In this document: positions 7,512 through 18,000 of the stretch, in pieces
Position numbering within the stretch: the stretch's first letter is position 1
Layout: every line of letters starts with the position of its first letter
NCBI GenBank assembly: GCA_963765265.1
Contig: CAVXVN010000002.1
Location: 62,001-126,000 of the forward strand
DNA: 64,000 nucleotides
From: Bacillus_BD sp963765265
Lineage (GTDB): Bacteria; Bacillota; Bacilli; Bacillales; Cytobacillaceae
Direction of reading: 5' to 3'
Translations under genes and position numbers: made by a program
Notes under the pieces: model-generated
What the model was told of the DNA's origin: nothing
Database searches by the model: none
The model's input: only the letters and a program-made list of their open reading frames with translations

Positions 7512-8620
7512 GTGACAAACAGTAGTTTAATACATCTAGATAAAATGGATATTGAAGGGTTCTGTCGAGATTTAATCGGATGGTTTAATGATGAGAAGCG
7601 TGATCTTCCGTGGAGAAAAGATCAGGATCCTTATAAAATTTGGGTATCGGAAATCATGCTTCAGCAAACAAGAGTGGATACAGTGATCCCTTATTTTAAT
7701 CGTTTTATTGATCAGTTTCCGACGATTGAAGCGTTATCTATGGCAGAAGAAGAAAAGATTCTAAAAGCATGGGAAGGTCTTGGCTATTATTCGCGAGCGC
7801 GAAACTTGCATAGTGCTGTTAAAGAGGTTCATGAGAAGTATGGTGGACAAGTTCCAGCAGATCCAAAAGAAATTTCCGCATTAAAAGGGGTCGGTCCCTA
7901 TACGGCAGGGGCGATTTTGAGTATTGCTTATGGAATTCCAGAACCTGCTGTTGATGGAAATGTCATGCGTGTTTTATCACGTATTTTATTAATTAAGGAG
8001 GATATTGCCAAGTCTTCTACAAGAAAAATATTTGAACAAGCAGTCAGAAAACTCATTTCACATGAAAATCCTTCCTATTTTAATCAGGCACTAATGGAAA
8101 TGGGTGCGATGGTCTGTACTCCAACTTCTCCTTCTTGTTTATTATGTCCAGTGCGTGAACATTGTGTGGGTTTTCATGAAGGTGTTCAAAATGAATTACC
8201 TATAAAGACGAAGAATAAAAAGAAGCGTGATGTTCATTTGGCTGCTGTTGTCTTAAGGGATTCATTAGGCCGAACACTCATTCATAAAAGATCTGAAAAG
8301 GGATTATTAGCCAATCTTTGGGAGTTTCCAAATATCGAAATCCATCTACCTTTTAAAACGGTAAAGGATCAACTGAGGGAAGCGTTGAAAAATGAATATG
8401 GAGCAGAGGTTGAGCTTGGAGAAATGGTTGGGAAAATTGAACATGTTTTTTCACATTTAACTTGGAATGTCGATGTATACGAAGGGAAGCTGGTTGACTT
8501 TAAAAGAGGAAAAGGAAGATTTAAAAAGGGTATCGGAACGAAGAAATAGAGGCATTCCCTTTTCCTGTCTCACATCAAAAAATGATCAAAAGTTTCTTGA
8601 AAAAAGAAGGTCTAGAATAA
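7512..8620 (+). CDS. mutY: A/G-specific adenine glycosylase MutY (frame broken near C-terminus)
   Basis: DNA repair enzyme that removes adenine mispaired with 8-oxoguanine. The catalytic Glu47 (SEIMLQQTRV), helix-hairpin-helix LKGVGPYTAGAI (124-135) and Asp148 (VDGN) are present. The 4Fe-4S cysteines C202, C209, C212 and C218 have the C-x6-C-x2-C-x5-C spacing. The C-terminal NUDIX-like domain follows from about 245. As read the frame closes at 8549, but two single extra bases (an A in 8502-8505 and a C at 8539) break it. Removing them restores a normal ending, VSEEEIEAFPFPVSHQ ... KKEGLE, with a stop at 8620. GTG 7512 follows GGAGG. Flanked by yfhP and fabL as in Bacillus. Confidence 0.9.
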
Positions 8621-8626
8621 AATACT

Positions 8627-8656
8627 ACCGCAAAAGGACATTTGTCTTTTTGCGGT
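8627..8656 (+). terminator. Hairpin after mutY
   Basis: Arms 8627-8640 and 8643-8656 (ACCGCAAAA...TTTTTGCGGT) with a 2-base loop. It begins 6 bases after the restored mutY stop. No T-run outside the stem. Confidence 0.6.
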
Positions 8657-8671
8657 GCTGACATTACATAT

Positions 8672-8854
8672 TTAATACGATTTTTTCCTTCGGTTGTATT
8701 TTTCTTCGAGGACTTCTCTATACAGTGTTTGTCCTTCAGCATTTAAATAGGGCAATATCTGCTGAAACGAATGGTGGTAAAAGTCTAATTCACTTTCTTC
8801 CCAGTCTGTTTTTGACATCATGGAAAGTTCCGTCATATCTCTTCCATCATACAT
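8672..8854 (-). CDS. Small hypothetical protein between mutY and fabL
   Basis: A 60-residue acidic protein (MYDGRDMTELSMMSKTDWEES, then LDFYHHSFQQILPYLNAEG). It has a good ribosome-binding site (GAAAGGAAGG) upstream of ATG 8854. It has no membrane segment, signal peptide or cysteines. The position, antisense between mutY and fabL, is that of yfhS in B. subtilis, but I cannot assert homology. The clean start, codon usage and position support a real gene. Function unknown. Confidence 0.6.
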   Translation of the reverse strand: MYDGRDMTELSMMSKTDWEESELDFYHHSFQQILPYLNAEGQTLYREVLEEKYNRRKKSY

Positions 8855-8968
8855 AAGTTTCTACCTTCCTTTCTTAAAAGTATTACCTTTCTATTATTTT
8901 TACTTCATTGCCAACTATACATAGAAAAGCTAAAATAAAAGAAATTCAGTATAAGAAAGGAAAGAATT

Positions 8969-9713
8969 ATGACACAAAAAGTAGCACTTGTAACAGGATC
9001 TAGTCGAGGAATCGGAAAAGCAACCGCACTACAACTGGCAAGAGAAGGTTATGATCTTGTCATTAATTATGCGCGTAGCAAAACAGCGGCACTTGAAACA
9101 GCTGCAGAAATTGAAGCGTTAGGTAGAAAAGCCTTAGTGGTAAAAGCAAATGTGGGGGATGTTGATAAAATTAAAAAGCTTTTCGAAGCCATTAAAGAGG
9201 AATTTGGTCGTCTAGATGTATTTGTAAATAATGCAGCTTCAGGGGTTCAAAGACCTCTAATGGAACTTGAGGAATCTCATTGGGACTGGACGATGAACAT
9301 CAATAGTAAAGCATTGCTATTTTGTGCTCAAGAAGCGGCCAAACTAATGGATCAAGGTGGAAAAATTGTTAGTATAAGTTCCCTTGGTTCAATTCGTGTC
9401 ATAGAGAATTATACAGTCGTGGGTGTATCAAAAGCAGCTCTTGAAGCATTGACACGTTATTTGGCCGTTGAATTGGCTGCGAAGAATATAGTGGTTAATG
9501 CCGTTTCTGGTGGAGTTGTTGATACCGAGGCTTTGAAGCATTTTCCAAATCGAGCAGAAATGCTTGGCTGAATCAGAAGAAAGAACACCTGCGGGCAGAA
9601 TGGTTCAAATCGAGGATATGGTGAATGCGATCATGTTCTTACTTTCCGATCAATCAAGCATGATTCGTGGGCAAACGATTATTGTTGACGGTGGAATCTC
9701 TTTATTAATGTAA
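8969..9713 (+). CDS. fabL: Enoyl-ACP reductase FabL (frame broken near C-terminus)
   Basis: NADPH-dependent enoyl-[acyl-carrier-protein] reductase III of fatty-acid elongation, an SDR-fold enzyme. The cofactor motif TGSSRGIGKATA, the NNAASG block, and the YX6K active site in NYTVVGVSKAALEA identify FabL. The frame as read closes at 9571 just after FPNRAEML. Removing one G at 9566-9567 restores AESEERTPAGRM and a normal end, IRGQTIIVDGGISLLM, with stop at 9713. The restored length (247 residues) matches B. subtilis FabL. ATG 8969 follows AAAGGAAAG. Followed by sspE as in Bacillus. Confidence 0.9.
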
Positions 9714-9853
9714 AGTAAAAATAGGTTGTCCAGATGTCTCTGATTGAAAAGCCTTCTACAATATTGTTATGCTTCATTCAATAAAATTATTAAATTTTTT
9801 GGGGATAGTTCACTTCACGCATGGTTACATTAAAGAGCGTGGAGGTGATAAAG

Positions 9854-10061
9854 ATGGCAAAACAACCAAATCAATCTCAATCAGGTACAAATATTCAACA
9901 AGTGAGACAACAAAATGCACAATCGGGGTGCTGCTGGACAAGGTCAGTACGGTACAGAATTTGCTAGTGAAACAGATGTTCAAGAAGTAAAACAACGCAA
10001 CGCACAAGCAGAAGCAAACAAAGCGAAAAACTCTGGTCAATATGGCGGACAAAACAGCTAA
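9854..10061 (+). CDS. sspE: Gamma-type small acid-soluble spore protein (frame broken)
   Basis: Gamma-type SASP, an amino-acid reserve degraded at germination. From ATG 9854 (ribosome-binding site GGAGGTGAT, 5 bases away) the protein reads MAKQPNQSQSGTNIQQVRQ, then the typical Gln/Asn/Ala-rich repeat. The frame is lost at TCGGGGT (one G too many in 9925-9928). With 9 AGs of Gln-rich family context, the restored protein is 68 residues with FASETDVQEVKQRNAQAEANK and ends GQYGGQNS. The single-base error is the reason no full-length frame appears here. It occupies the conserved position between fabL and ygaB and ends at a strong terminator. Confidence 0.85.
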
Positions 10062-10076
10062 TTGAAAAATAAAAAT

Positions 10077-10104
10077 GGGCACTCTGGATTCGAAAAGAGT
10101 GCCC
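10077..10104 (+). terminator. Terminator of sspE
   Basis: Arms GGGCACTCT (10077-10085) and AGAGTGCCC (10096-10104). Confidence 0.8.
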
Positions 10105-10117
10105 TTCCTATGTCTTT

Positions 10118-10311
10118 TAACTTCATTCAGCAGAAGTCTCCCACTTCTATAAGTGGTGAGATGAATGCTAGCTTTTATCAATTCAGTGGGGATTCAAACT
10201 CCGACTGAATGAAGTTAAAGCCTCCGGCGGAGACATTCAGATTTTAAAAGGAATTTTACCCGAGCGAGCTCAGGTATTATCTGGGCGCAAATACGCCAAG
10301 GCGTATTTGAT
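10118..10311 (+). repeat. Structured intergenic repeat, copy B
   Basis: Full copy without the nested insert. It starts TAACTTCATTCAG at 10118, has the pairing arm CTGAATGAAGTTA, then GCCTCCGGCGGAG. It ends with a hairpin of arms CAAATACGCC/GGCGTATTTG and TTGAT (10307-10311). It lies sense-oriented 14 bases after the sspE terminator and is preceded by TTTTAA. Confidence 0.85.
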
Positions 10312-10507
10312 TCAAAACAATCACTTTCTATTCAAAAATAGATTCGAAGAGAAAGTGCCTCAATTTTTTTATTCCGTCAAAAATTTCCTATATTCAACAA
10401 TACTTTTCAAAGGAATGCAGTAAAAAAAAGCGAATACATAAGAGAGAATAAATCCCTCAGGTTAATCTTTGTACTGGTGGAAAAATAAAGTAGGCGGGGG
10501 TGGTACA
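10312..10507 (+). other. Gene-free stretch before ygaB with terminator-like hairpin
   Basis: Arms CACTTTCT (10322-10329) and AGAAAGTG (10350-10357), with a T-run 5 bases later, could stop transcription coming through repeat B. The rest (10378-10507) must contain the ygaB promoter, but none stands out. Confidence 0.4.
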
Positions 10508-10762
10508 GTGGAAGAATTCAACCGTTTAGTAACCGAACAAATGAAAACTATGGATAAGCTTTTATTTTTACAGAGTGAATTAGAAAGATGTCAGGATATT
10601 GAGATACAAATAAGAAAGTTGGAACAGGAAAATGAGCTTGAAAGTGTGCATATGGAATTGTCTAAAATGAAAGATGAATTAAAGCAACTTCAAAAAATGT
10701 TTGAAATGCAAACTGAGGACGTGATTCGTTCCTATCAAGAAATGAAAGTAACAGCAGGATAA
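10508..10762 (+). CDS. ygaB: YgaB family coiled-coil protein
   Basis: An 84-residue, almost entirely helical protein with heptad-like spacing (FLQSELERCQDIEIQIRKL, LSKMKDELKQLQKMF), consistent with a coiled coil. It matches YgaB, an uncharacterised Bacillus protein, in length, in the VTEQMKTMDKLLFLQ start and in the C-terminal DVIRSYQEM. The GTG at 10508 is preferred because a G-rich ribosome-binding site (GGGGGTGG) lies just upstream and the length then equals the B. subtilis protein. An upstream ATG at 10469 would add 13 unconserved residues. Confidence 0.8.
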   Translation: MEEFNRLVTEQMKTMDKLLFLQSELERCQDIEIQIRKLEQENELESVHMELSKMKDELKQLQKMFEMQTEDVIRSYQEMKVTAG

Positions 10763-10820
10763 GAGAGGCGATCACCCATTATTCAACTCCATAATTATAG
10801 CTATAATGATAAAAAATAAA

Positions 10821-10854
10821 CAACCATTGATAAATTCAATGGTTGTTTTGTTTT
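10821..10854 (+). terminator. Terminator of ygaB
   Basis: Perfect 10-bp arms (10821-10830, 10836-10845), then TTTTGTTTT. The rest of the gap to 11077 shows no further recognisable feature. Confidence 0.85.
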
Positions 10855-11077
10855 AAATTCTTTCATTAACCGTTATAATAATAAATAATAGAAAATAGGA
10901 ATTGTTCTTTGTTGCCTTTTGTCTTTATATTTGGCTAAGTCAGAAAAACAGGTTAATCAACAGAATCGACTAAAAAAAGCCTAATATTTTTAGAGGAGTA
11001 TAACTATCTTTTGCAAAGTTATATGCATGAAACATTGATAGGTTGCAAAGCGTCCGAACATGAAAGTAGGGGAAATT

Positions 11078-11608
11078 ATGGGCGTACCCATCGTAGGAGA
11101 ACCAGTACAAATTCATAGTTTTAAGCATAATGGTCACATCCATCGCGTGTGGGACGAAACCACGGTGTTAAAAGGATCGCAAAAGTTAGTAATTGGCGGA
11201 AATGATCGTACCATCGTAACAGAATCGGATGGTAGAACATGGCTGACGAGAGAGCCAGCTATTACTTATTTTCATGCTCAACAATGGTTTAATATTATAG
11301 GGATGTTGCGAGAAGACGGCATTTATTATTATTGTAATTTAAGTTCACCCTTTATTTATGACGGAGAAGCAATAAAGTACATTGATTATGATTTGGACAT
11401 AAAAGTCTTTCCGGATATGACATTTAATTTACTGGATGAGGATGAGTATGAACGACATCGAATCGAAATGAACTATCCGACCGCGATAGATAAAATATTA
11501 AAAGCGAATGTAAATACTTTGATACATTGGATTCGTCAACGTAAAGGTCCTTTTTCACCTGATTTTATCGATATATGGTATGAAAGATATTTAACATACA
11601 GACGCTAA
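11078..11608 (+). CDS. ygaC: Nucleoside tri-/diphosphate phosphatase, Ntdp/YgaC family (DUF402)
   Basis: A 176-residue DUF402 protein. The S. aureus homologue (Ntdp) hydrolyses nucleoside tri- and diphosphates. Family blocks are well kept: PVQIHSFKHNGHIHRVW, GNDRTIVTESDGRTWLTREPA (in pieces), YYYCNLSSPF, the acidic DYDLDIKVFPD and LLDEDEYERH metal-binding residues, and GPFSPDFIDIWYERY at the end. ATG 11078 is chosen over ATG 11060 because TAGGGGA precedes it and the MGVPIVGEPVQ start matches the family. It lies between ygaB and ygaD as in Bacillus. Confidence 0.88.
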   Translation: MGVPIVGEPVQIHSFKHNGHIHRVWDETTVLKGSQKLVIGGNDRTIVTESDGRTWLTREPAITYFHAQQWFNIIGMLREDGIYYYCNLSSPFIYDGEAIKYIDYDLDIKVFPDMTFNLLDEDEYERHRIEMNYPTAIDKILKANVNTLIHWIRQRKGPFSPDFIDIWYERYLTYRR

Positions 11609-11664
11609 CTAGATGAATCAGCTTAAGTATGGAAACATATTCTCTCGTTTATTTATTAATCGCC

Positions 11665-11690
11665 ACCTGTTGATTCCATCAACAGGTTTT
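11665..11690 (+). terminator. Terminator of ygaC
   Basis: Arms ACCTGTTGA (11665-11673) and TCAACAGGT (11679-11687), then TTTATTT. Confidence 0.8.
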
Positions 11691-11718
11691 ATTTCACTCT
11701 TAAGAAAGTATAAAATTA

Positions 11719-11820
11719 CAGCGCTGGAGAAGTTCGACGTAGTGGCAATTTTTAGGAAAACAGTATAAGTGCAACTACGCCTCTGTCTTCGCCTTGCAGG
11801 CTCGCCAATCGGCGAGTTTT
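11719..11820 (+). other. Structured GC-richer island before ygaD
   Basis: This stretch is richer in G+C than its flanks. It can form CGTAGT/ACTACG (11738-11743 with 11774-11779) and ends in CTCGCC-AATC-GGCGAG-TTTT (11801-11820), which is terminator-shaped. It looks like a degenerate dispersed element or a small RNA leader. No coding frame is evident. Confidence 0.35.
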
Positions 11821-11894
11821 CTTTAAAGTAAAACGATCAAACGTGAATTTTTTTTAATCTTCTGTACAAAAGAAAAAAGTAAGGTGGGGGAAAC

Positions 11895-13643
11895 TTGGAT
11901 AGTATACGACGTTATCTTCATTTTGTAAGACCATATCGCTTCCAAATCATCGCTACCATCGTTATTGGGATTATCAAATTTGCCATTCCTTTAATGATTC
12001 CATTGCTTATAAAATATGTTTTAGATGATATCGTTGGGAATAGCGCAATGGCAAAAGCGGACAAAATTGAACACTTAATGATCATTATGGTCGTCATGAT
12101 TATTGTTTTTGTGGTTATGCGACCACCTATTGAGTATTTCCGGCAATATTATGCACAATGGACATCAAGTAAAATCCTATATGATATCCGTGAACAGTTA
12201 TATGGCCACATTCAAAGACTTAGTTTTAAATTTTACTCCAATACGAAAACCGGTGAAGTCATCTCACGGGTGATTAATGACGTTGAACAAACAAAAACGT
12301 TTGTCGTGACTGGCTTGATGAACGTGTGGCTTGATCTTGCTACGATTTTAATTGCCATGGCGATCATGTTTACGATGGATATTACTTTAACATTTGTATC
12401 GATATTATTATTTCCCTTCTATGCGTTTTCTGTTAAATACTTTTTTGGTAACTTGCGTTCAGTGACAAGAAAACGTTCGCAGGCATTGGCGGAAGTTCAA
12501 GGCTATTTGCATGAACGTGTTTCAGGGATGGCTGTGGTTAAGAGTTTTGCGATCGAAGACTTTGAACAAAAAAAGTTTGATCAACAGAACCAAAACTTTT
12601 TGGAAAAAGCGATTGTCCATACAAAATGGAATGCAAAATCCTTTGCAGTGGTCAATACGATTACTGACATTGCACCACTTTTTGTGATTGGTGTTGCCGG
12701 TTATCAAGTCATTAATGGAAGTCTTTCAATTGGTGAGATGGCCGCCTTTATTGCCTATATTGATCGGTTGTATGAACCGTTAAGACGTCTTGTCAATTCT
12801 TCAACAACCTTAACGCAATCATTTGCGTCGATGGACCGTGTCTTTGAATTAATGGATGAAAAATATGACATCGAAGACGGACCAGATTCCGTTGAGTGTC
12901 AAAATGTAAAGGGACATATTGTGTTTGACCATATTAATTTCTCGTATGATGATGAGAATGAAATGGTTCTGAAAGATGTTACACTAGATGTTCAACAAGG
13001 TGAAACCATTGCCTTTGTAGGTATGAGTGGCGGCGGGAAATCATCCCTAATAAGCTTAATTCCTCGTTTCTATGATGTAACAGCAGGGAGAATTTTACTA
13101 GATGGTACGGATATTCGTTCATTTAAGGTGAGGTCCTTAAGGGATAAAATAGGGATGGTCCTCCAAGATAATATTCTTTTCAGTGAATCCGTAAAGGAAA
13201 ATATCTTATTGGGCAATCCAATCGCTACGGATGAAGAAGTGTATGAAGCAGCTAAAGCGGCCAATGCTCATGAATTTATTATGAATTTACCAAACGGATA
13301 TGATACGAAGGTGGGGGAGCGTGGTGTAAAACTTTCTGGTGGACAAAAACAAAGGGTAGCAATTGCTCGTGTATTTTTGAAAAACCCACCTATTCTCGTG
13401 TTAGATGAAGCGACATCTGCTCTTGATTTAGAAAGTGAGCATCTGATCCAAGAAGCAATTGATAAACTTGCGAGAGAACGGACAACCTTTATTGTTGCTC
13501 ATCGCTTATCCACCATTACCCATGCAGACCGAATTGTGTTAATTGAGCATGGAGAGATCGTCGAAATTGGCAGTCATGAACAATTAATGTCATTAAAGGG
13601 CCATTATTATAAGCTCTTCCAAGTGCAGCAACTTGAGAATTAA
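11895..13643 (+). CDS. ygaD: ABC exporter, fused membrane and ATPase domains (YgaD)
   Basis: A 582-residue half-transporter of the multidrug/lipid exporter type (ABCB-like). It acts as a dimer in the membrane to export an unknown, probably amphiphilic, substrate. The N-terminal six-helix domain spans about 1-310 (FYSNTKTGEVISRVINDVEQ and the ERVSGMAVVKSFAIED coupling region are typical). The C-terminal ATPase has Walker A GMSGGGKSS, Q-loop LQDN, signature LSGGQKQR, Walker B ILVLDEATSALD and switch His in VAHRLS. All catalytic residues are intact. The start is TTG 11895 after GGTGGGGG. It is single-gene with its own terminator, in the YgaD position. Confidence 0.88.
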   Translation: MDSIRRYLHFVRPYRFQIIATIVIGIIKFAIPLMIPLLIKYVLDDIVGNSAMAKADKIEHLMIIMVVMIIVFVVMRPPIEYFRQYYAQWTSSKILYDIREQLYGHIQRLSFKFYSNTKTGEVISRVINDVEQTKTFVVTGLMNVWLDLATILIAMAIMFTMDITLTFVSILLFPFYAFSVKYFFGNLRSVTRKRSQALAEVQGYLHERVSGMAVVKSFAIEDFEQKKFDQQNQNFLEKAIVHTKWNAKSFAVVNTITDIAPLFVIGVAGYQVINGSLSIGEMAAFIAYIDRLYEPLRRLVNSSTTLTQSFASMDRVFELMDEKYDIEDGPDSVECQNVKGHIVFDHINFSYDDENEMVLKDVTLDVQQGETIAFVGMSGGGKSSLISLIPRFYDVTAGRILLDGTDIRSFKVRSLRDKIGMVLQDNILFSESVKENILLGNPIATDEEVYEAAKAANAHEFIMNLPNGYDTKVGERGVKLSGGQKQRVAIARVFLKNPPILVLDEATSALDLESEHLIQEAIDKLARERTTFIVAHRLSTITHADRIVLIEHGEIVEIGSHEQLMSLKGHYYKLFQVQQLEN

Positions 13644-13653
13644 ATATAAAAAG

Positions 13654-13690
13654 AAAAAAGCAGCTGGATTTTTTAGCTGCTTTTTTGTTT
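13654..13690 (+). terminator. Terminator of ygaD
   Basis: Arms AAAAAAGCAGCT (13654-13665) and AGCTGCTTTTTT (13675-13686). Also usable by the convergent ygaE. Confidence 0.88.
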
Positions 13691-13713
13691 TAACATTTAT
13701 TGTTATTCCTGCC

Positions 13714-14790
13714 TTAAAGATTCTCTGGTAGGGTAATATCACTATCCTCTTTATGATGGGATTGAAAGCTTGAAATTAATAGATCGAGATGTTCGATCTC
13801 TTCGTCGTATTCAATGATAGCAGAAATGACTTGCAAGAGATGGTATTGCGTGAATTGTTCCTCAGCGATTAATTGAGAATTAGAGGATAAAAACAAGTCG
13901 AAAAGTTCCTTGCGATTTAAACCGATATCTCCTTCTTCAAAAATCACATGGGGTTTGACTTTGCCTATGAATTTTAGCATCACATGCTCGTGATGGTGAA
14001 TGAGAATATCTAACTGCTGTTGAATGGTATTTTGTAAATCGTCCGGCAGATTTACCATTTCGTTTTCATAGCGATGCAGTCTTTTGAGTGTAGCTAATGC
14101 TCGTTGGACAGTCGCGATCATTTGACGATAGATCACAAGCTTTCTTGATTTCACGACATCATTTCTTTTAAAAAAATTACGTTCTTCTTTAAACATAATA
14201 TAGAGCTGGTCAATTTTAATTAAGCTATCTTTCAATATTTCGATGTCATTCTTTAGCAAAGTATGTTCGGAGGCACCTCTTATGGTAAGTCGAATCCATT
14301 TTGTGATTTCAGTTGTCGAATTAGAAATCCTTAAATAGAGTTTATTTTCATACTTAGGAGGTAGAAAGACAAGGTTCACGATAAATGCTGATAAAACACC
14401 AAGCATGATGGTTGAAAAGCGAATTACGGCAAATTGAATAAAGACATCTCCAGGTGTCTCCATAATGGCGATTAGAGTGACTAATGATAATCCAACTGCA
14501 TTTTCTAGCTTTAATTTTAGATGAATGGCAATCAAGATAATGGCAGCAAGCCCAATGATAAAGACATTATTTCCAAAAAGTAATACTGAAATGACAGCAA
14601 GCAAAGCTCCCAAAATGTTTCCTTGTATTTGCTCGATGATGGATAAATACGATCTATAAATTGTTGGCTGCACGGCAAAGATGGCTGCAATTCCTGCAAA
14701 GACCGGTGAAGGTAAATCAAGTGATTGTGCAATAAGCAATGATAATATCAGAGCAATCCCTGTTTTTAATATCCGGGCGCCTAACTTCAT
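13714..14790 (-). CDS. ygaE: Aromatic acid exporter family membrane protein, YgaE-like
   Basis: A 358-residue protein of the FUSC/aromatic-acid exporter superfamily (DUF939 type). It has four to six N-terminal membrane helices (about 1-150) including PSPVFAGIAAIFAVQPTIYRS, the hallmark of this family. A long cytoplasmic helical domain follows (about 155-358). ATG 14790 follows GAAAGGAAA and gives the standard MKLGARILKTG start; an upstream extension to 14868 lacks support. It matches B. subtilis YgaE in position and type. The transported substrate is unknown. About 290 bp upstream, up to the glutamate synthase terminator, show no other feature. Confidence 0.82.
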   Translation of the reverse strand: MKLGARILKTGIALILSLLIAQSLDLPSPVFAGIAAIFAVQPTIYRSYLSIIEQIQGNILGALLAVISVLLFGNNVFIIGLAAIILIAIHLKLKLENAVGLSLVTLIAIMETPGDVFIQFAVIRFSTIMLGVLSAFIVNLVFLPPKYENKLYLRISNSTTEITKWIRLTIRGASEHTLLKNDIEILKDSLIKIDQLYIMFKEERNFFKRNDVVKSRKLVIYRQMIATVQRALATLKRLHRYENEMVNLPDDLQNTIQQQLDILIHHHEHVMLKFIGKVKPHVIFEEGDIGLNRKELFDLFLSSNSQLIAEEQFTQYHLLQVISAIIEYDEEIEHLDLLISSFQSHHKEDSDITLPENL

Positions 14791-15020
14791 ATCGATGATT
14801 TCCTTTCTGATAATAATAAAGGTGTTCAATACCTTCATTAAACCATTTTGTGTTCTTTTAAACAACAATGTATGATTCGGAAAAGAAATTATGAATTTTA
14901 AAAAGGTTTATTTCGATGATAAAGACTGAATTGCACCAAAATCCATCAGAATTGCACATCCTTCTCGTAAAATGGAAACTAACGTTATCATGGTTAATCA
15001 TGGTCACCGCAGTCGCATAG

Positions 15021-15056
15021 AAAAACCGCTCGCTAGGAAAAAAGCGAACGGTTTTT
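15021..15056 (-). terminator. Terminator of the glutamate synthase gene
   Basis: Arms 15021-15034 and 15043-15056 pair with one mismatch; the minus-strand tail is T-rich. Confidence 0.75.
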
Positions 15057-15084
15057 TGAAAAAACTTCTAGGATAAAGAAATCA

Positions 15085-18000
15085 TCATTCTGTTGATACG
15101 GATGGATCGGCTTGTTCTTTCACTGGAATGATCTGTAGAAAATGGTTTTCCAAGTCTACAAGAAGCTTGTCAAGGCTAGTTGCTTCCTCAGTTTGACCTT
15201 GTTCGGCAAGCATCCCTGTATACTGACCAAGTAATTCGCTGATGTCAGCTTTTCCTTTATCAGATAATTGGGTGATGGTCACGTTGGCACCTTTGGCCAT
15301 TCTACGTGAGATCGCTTCTTTTGTTAATCCCATTTCAGGCTGGTGTCTTACATATACGACACCACCGGTCATTCCTGCACAAATCCATGGACCTGGATCC
15401 CCAAGGACCAACGCTCTTCCATTTGTCATATATTCAAAAGCAAATCCTTTTATATTTGCATGTACGGCAATGTTTCCTAATTCGTGCTCGGGAATCGGTT
15501 TTTTCAATAGACCTCCGATAATCATATCGGCTCCGGAAAGGCGAATTCCTGCTCTGGCATCGGCATCCCCTTGTGCAACCAAGAGCCCTTTTTGTGCGCC
15601 ATAACCAAATCCTTTCCCGACCGAACCATTATAGAAGTTCCCATCTTTTCCTTCTGACTTAAAAATAAGAATTTTTCCACCGAAAGAGGTTTTTCCAATT
15701 CCATCTTGTGCCCCACCATTAACTGCAATTTCGATTCCAGTACTATTATAAGCTCCGAGACCATTGCCTGGAATCGAGCCCTTTGTATATTTCAATTTCA
15801 CTATTGGTAGCTTTTTATAAGAACCATCCAAACGATTGCGAACGCGATGACACGATACGCGACTCCCTAAAACACGTTGTTCAGACGTTACGCTTTCATA
15901 TTCACGTGACTGATTTAGATCTTCGACTGTACTGTCTAAATATTCAGCACCAACTGCAATTTGTAGTTTTCCTTCCTGTGCTGTTGAAGATGCAACAGTC
16001 TCATGAGGGCTAAATTGACCAATTTCAAGTGGTTTTAATAAATAGGTGAGGTCAAGCTGATCTTTCCCCGTTACTTGCTCTAAAAGATCTGAACGGCCAA
16101 CCACATTTTGTAATGTTTTTACACCAAGAGATGCGACTAACTCCTTGAGTTCATTACCAAAAGCCGTAAATAAGTTTGTTATGCCTTGAACGGCTAAATC
16201 AAATTGACGAGGAACAAATCGTCTTAAACCATGGTCTTTTGCTTGTGCTTCAGATTCAATTTGGGTAGCAATTCCAACATGGCAAGTATCTAAATGGCAG
16301 CCACGACATGTGGTACAACCAATGGCGACCATGGATAGGGTTCCAAATCCAACACGGTTCGCTCCTAGTAGCATCACCTTTAATACATCTGATGCACTTT
16401 TCATCCCACCATCAGCCCAAATTTCAACTTCATCTCGAATACCGGCTTCTAAGAGAGCGTTATGGGCGGCTTTGACCCCAATTTCAACAGGTAGACCTAC
16501 ATTTTGGAGAGCATGAATTCTAGCTGCACCTGTTCCACCATCAAAACCACTTAATGTAATGATGTCTGCACCTGCTTTTGCAATTCCGACTGCAATGGTT
16601 CCAATATTTGGGACAACTGGTACTTTAACAGCTACTCTTGCTTGGTCATTTGCTGTTTTTAATTCATGAATCATTTGAGCTAAATCTTCGATCGAATAGA
16701 TATCATGATTATTGGATGGGGAAATTAAATCAGACCCAATCGTTGCATTTCTCGCTTCTGCAATTTTTTCAGTTACTTTTGAGCCTGGTAAGTGTCCGCC
16801 TTCACCAGGTTTTGCTCCTTGACCAATTTTTATTTCAAGGAGATTAGAAGAGTTTAATAATTCTGCATTGACCCCAAACCTACCTGATGCAATCTGTTGA
16901 CCGCGTGTATTTGGATATTTTCCAAGCATATCTTTAATTTCTCCGCCTTCACCGTTCAAGCTCACCATGTTGAGACGGTTCGCTCCTTCTGCATAGGCTC
17001 TAAAAGCAATCTCATTTTGTGAGCCAAAGGACATGGAAGAAATAATAAATGGAAGACTATGCTGACCTACACTAATATCCACATCTTGAGAGGTGATGGA
17101 TGAAACTTGTCTTTTAAAACTTGTTAAATGGCGAATCGTTGTTGGATTTTGTACTTCCTGTTCACTTATTTTTTGGCGATAATTCGTATAATCTCCAGTT
17201 GAAGCTACTTCACCGATTGCTTTCCAAATTCGTGGGAAGAGATGGAATGTTTTTCCGATTCTTTCTGCTTTATTATGAAAATCGGCAGCCCGCGAAACGG
17301 CATCTTCTTTCATTGCATCAAAGTTGTAGGCCAATTCCTTCGAGCCTAAGAAATTGACGATATTTAAAGTATCTGCAATCTCTTCATGGAGTCCTATTGC
17401 AGAGAATAATCTTCCGTACCCACGAAGTTCATGAATTCCAATGGTCGAGATTACTTTTTCCAGACCTTTCACAAGGGCGGAATATAGATTGAGTATGGGC
17501 TTTTCTTTATCTTCCATGACGGTCATAAACATATAATATGGACTAATCAAATCAGCTCCTAATCCGAAAACAGTAATGATATCGTGTAAAGAACGAATGG
17601 ATGCAGATCGTAAGACAAGTGAGCAGTCTCTACGCAATGATTCTTTTACAAGTGTCTGATCAATAACAGAGGTAACTAAGTGTGGATCAAGCCAATAATG
17701 ACCTTCATGATGGGTTTTAGAGTCATCTAAGATTAGAATGGTGTTTCCTTCTTTCACTGCTGTAACGGCTTCAGTAGAAAGTCGTGATAAGGCTGTTTCA
17801 ATGCTTTCCTCAGGTTGGAAGGTGATTGCCATTGTTTTGACTTTCTTTTGAAAAAAATGAATCAATTGATCATAGCTTGGTTGCCCAAGTTCAGTGGAGA
17901 CAGTTTCTCCTATCTTTCCTTCTATTAAAAGAGGTGTTTGTAATTCAAGAATTTCTCCACCTGCTTCATGATGAAAAAGACCCGGACGTTTCCCAACAAT

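Noticed and set aside
9769..10181. Open frames over sspE on both strands
   Set aside because: The gamma-SASP reading with one extra base is far more convincing; the frames have no family resemblance.
10469..10507. Longer start for ygaB at ATG 10469
   Set aside because: No ribosome-binding site, and the added residues do not resemble the family; GTG 10508 gives the standard length.
15242..17357. Plus-strand frames within the glutamate synthase gene
   Set aside because: They are shadows of a conserved long protein on the other strand.
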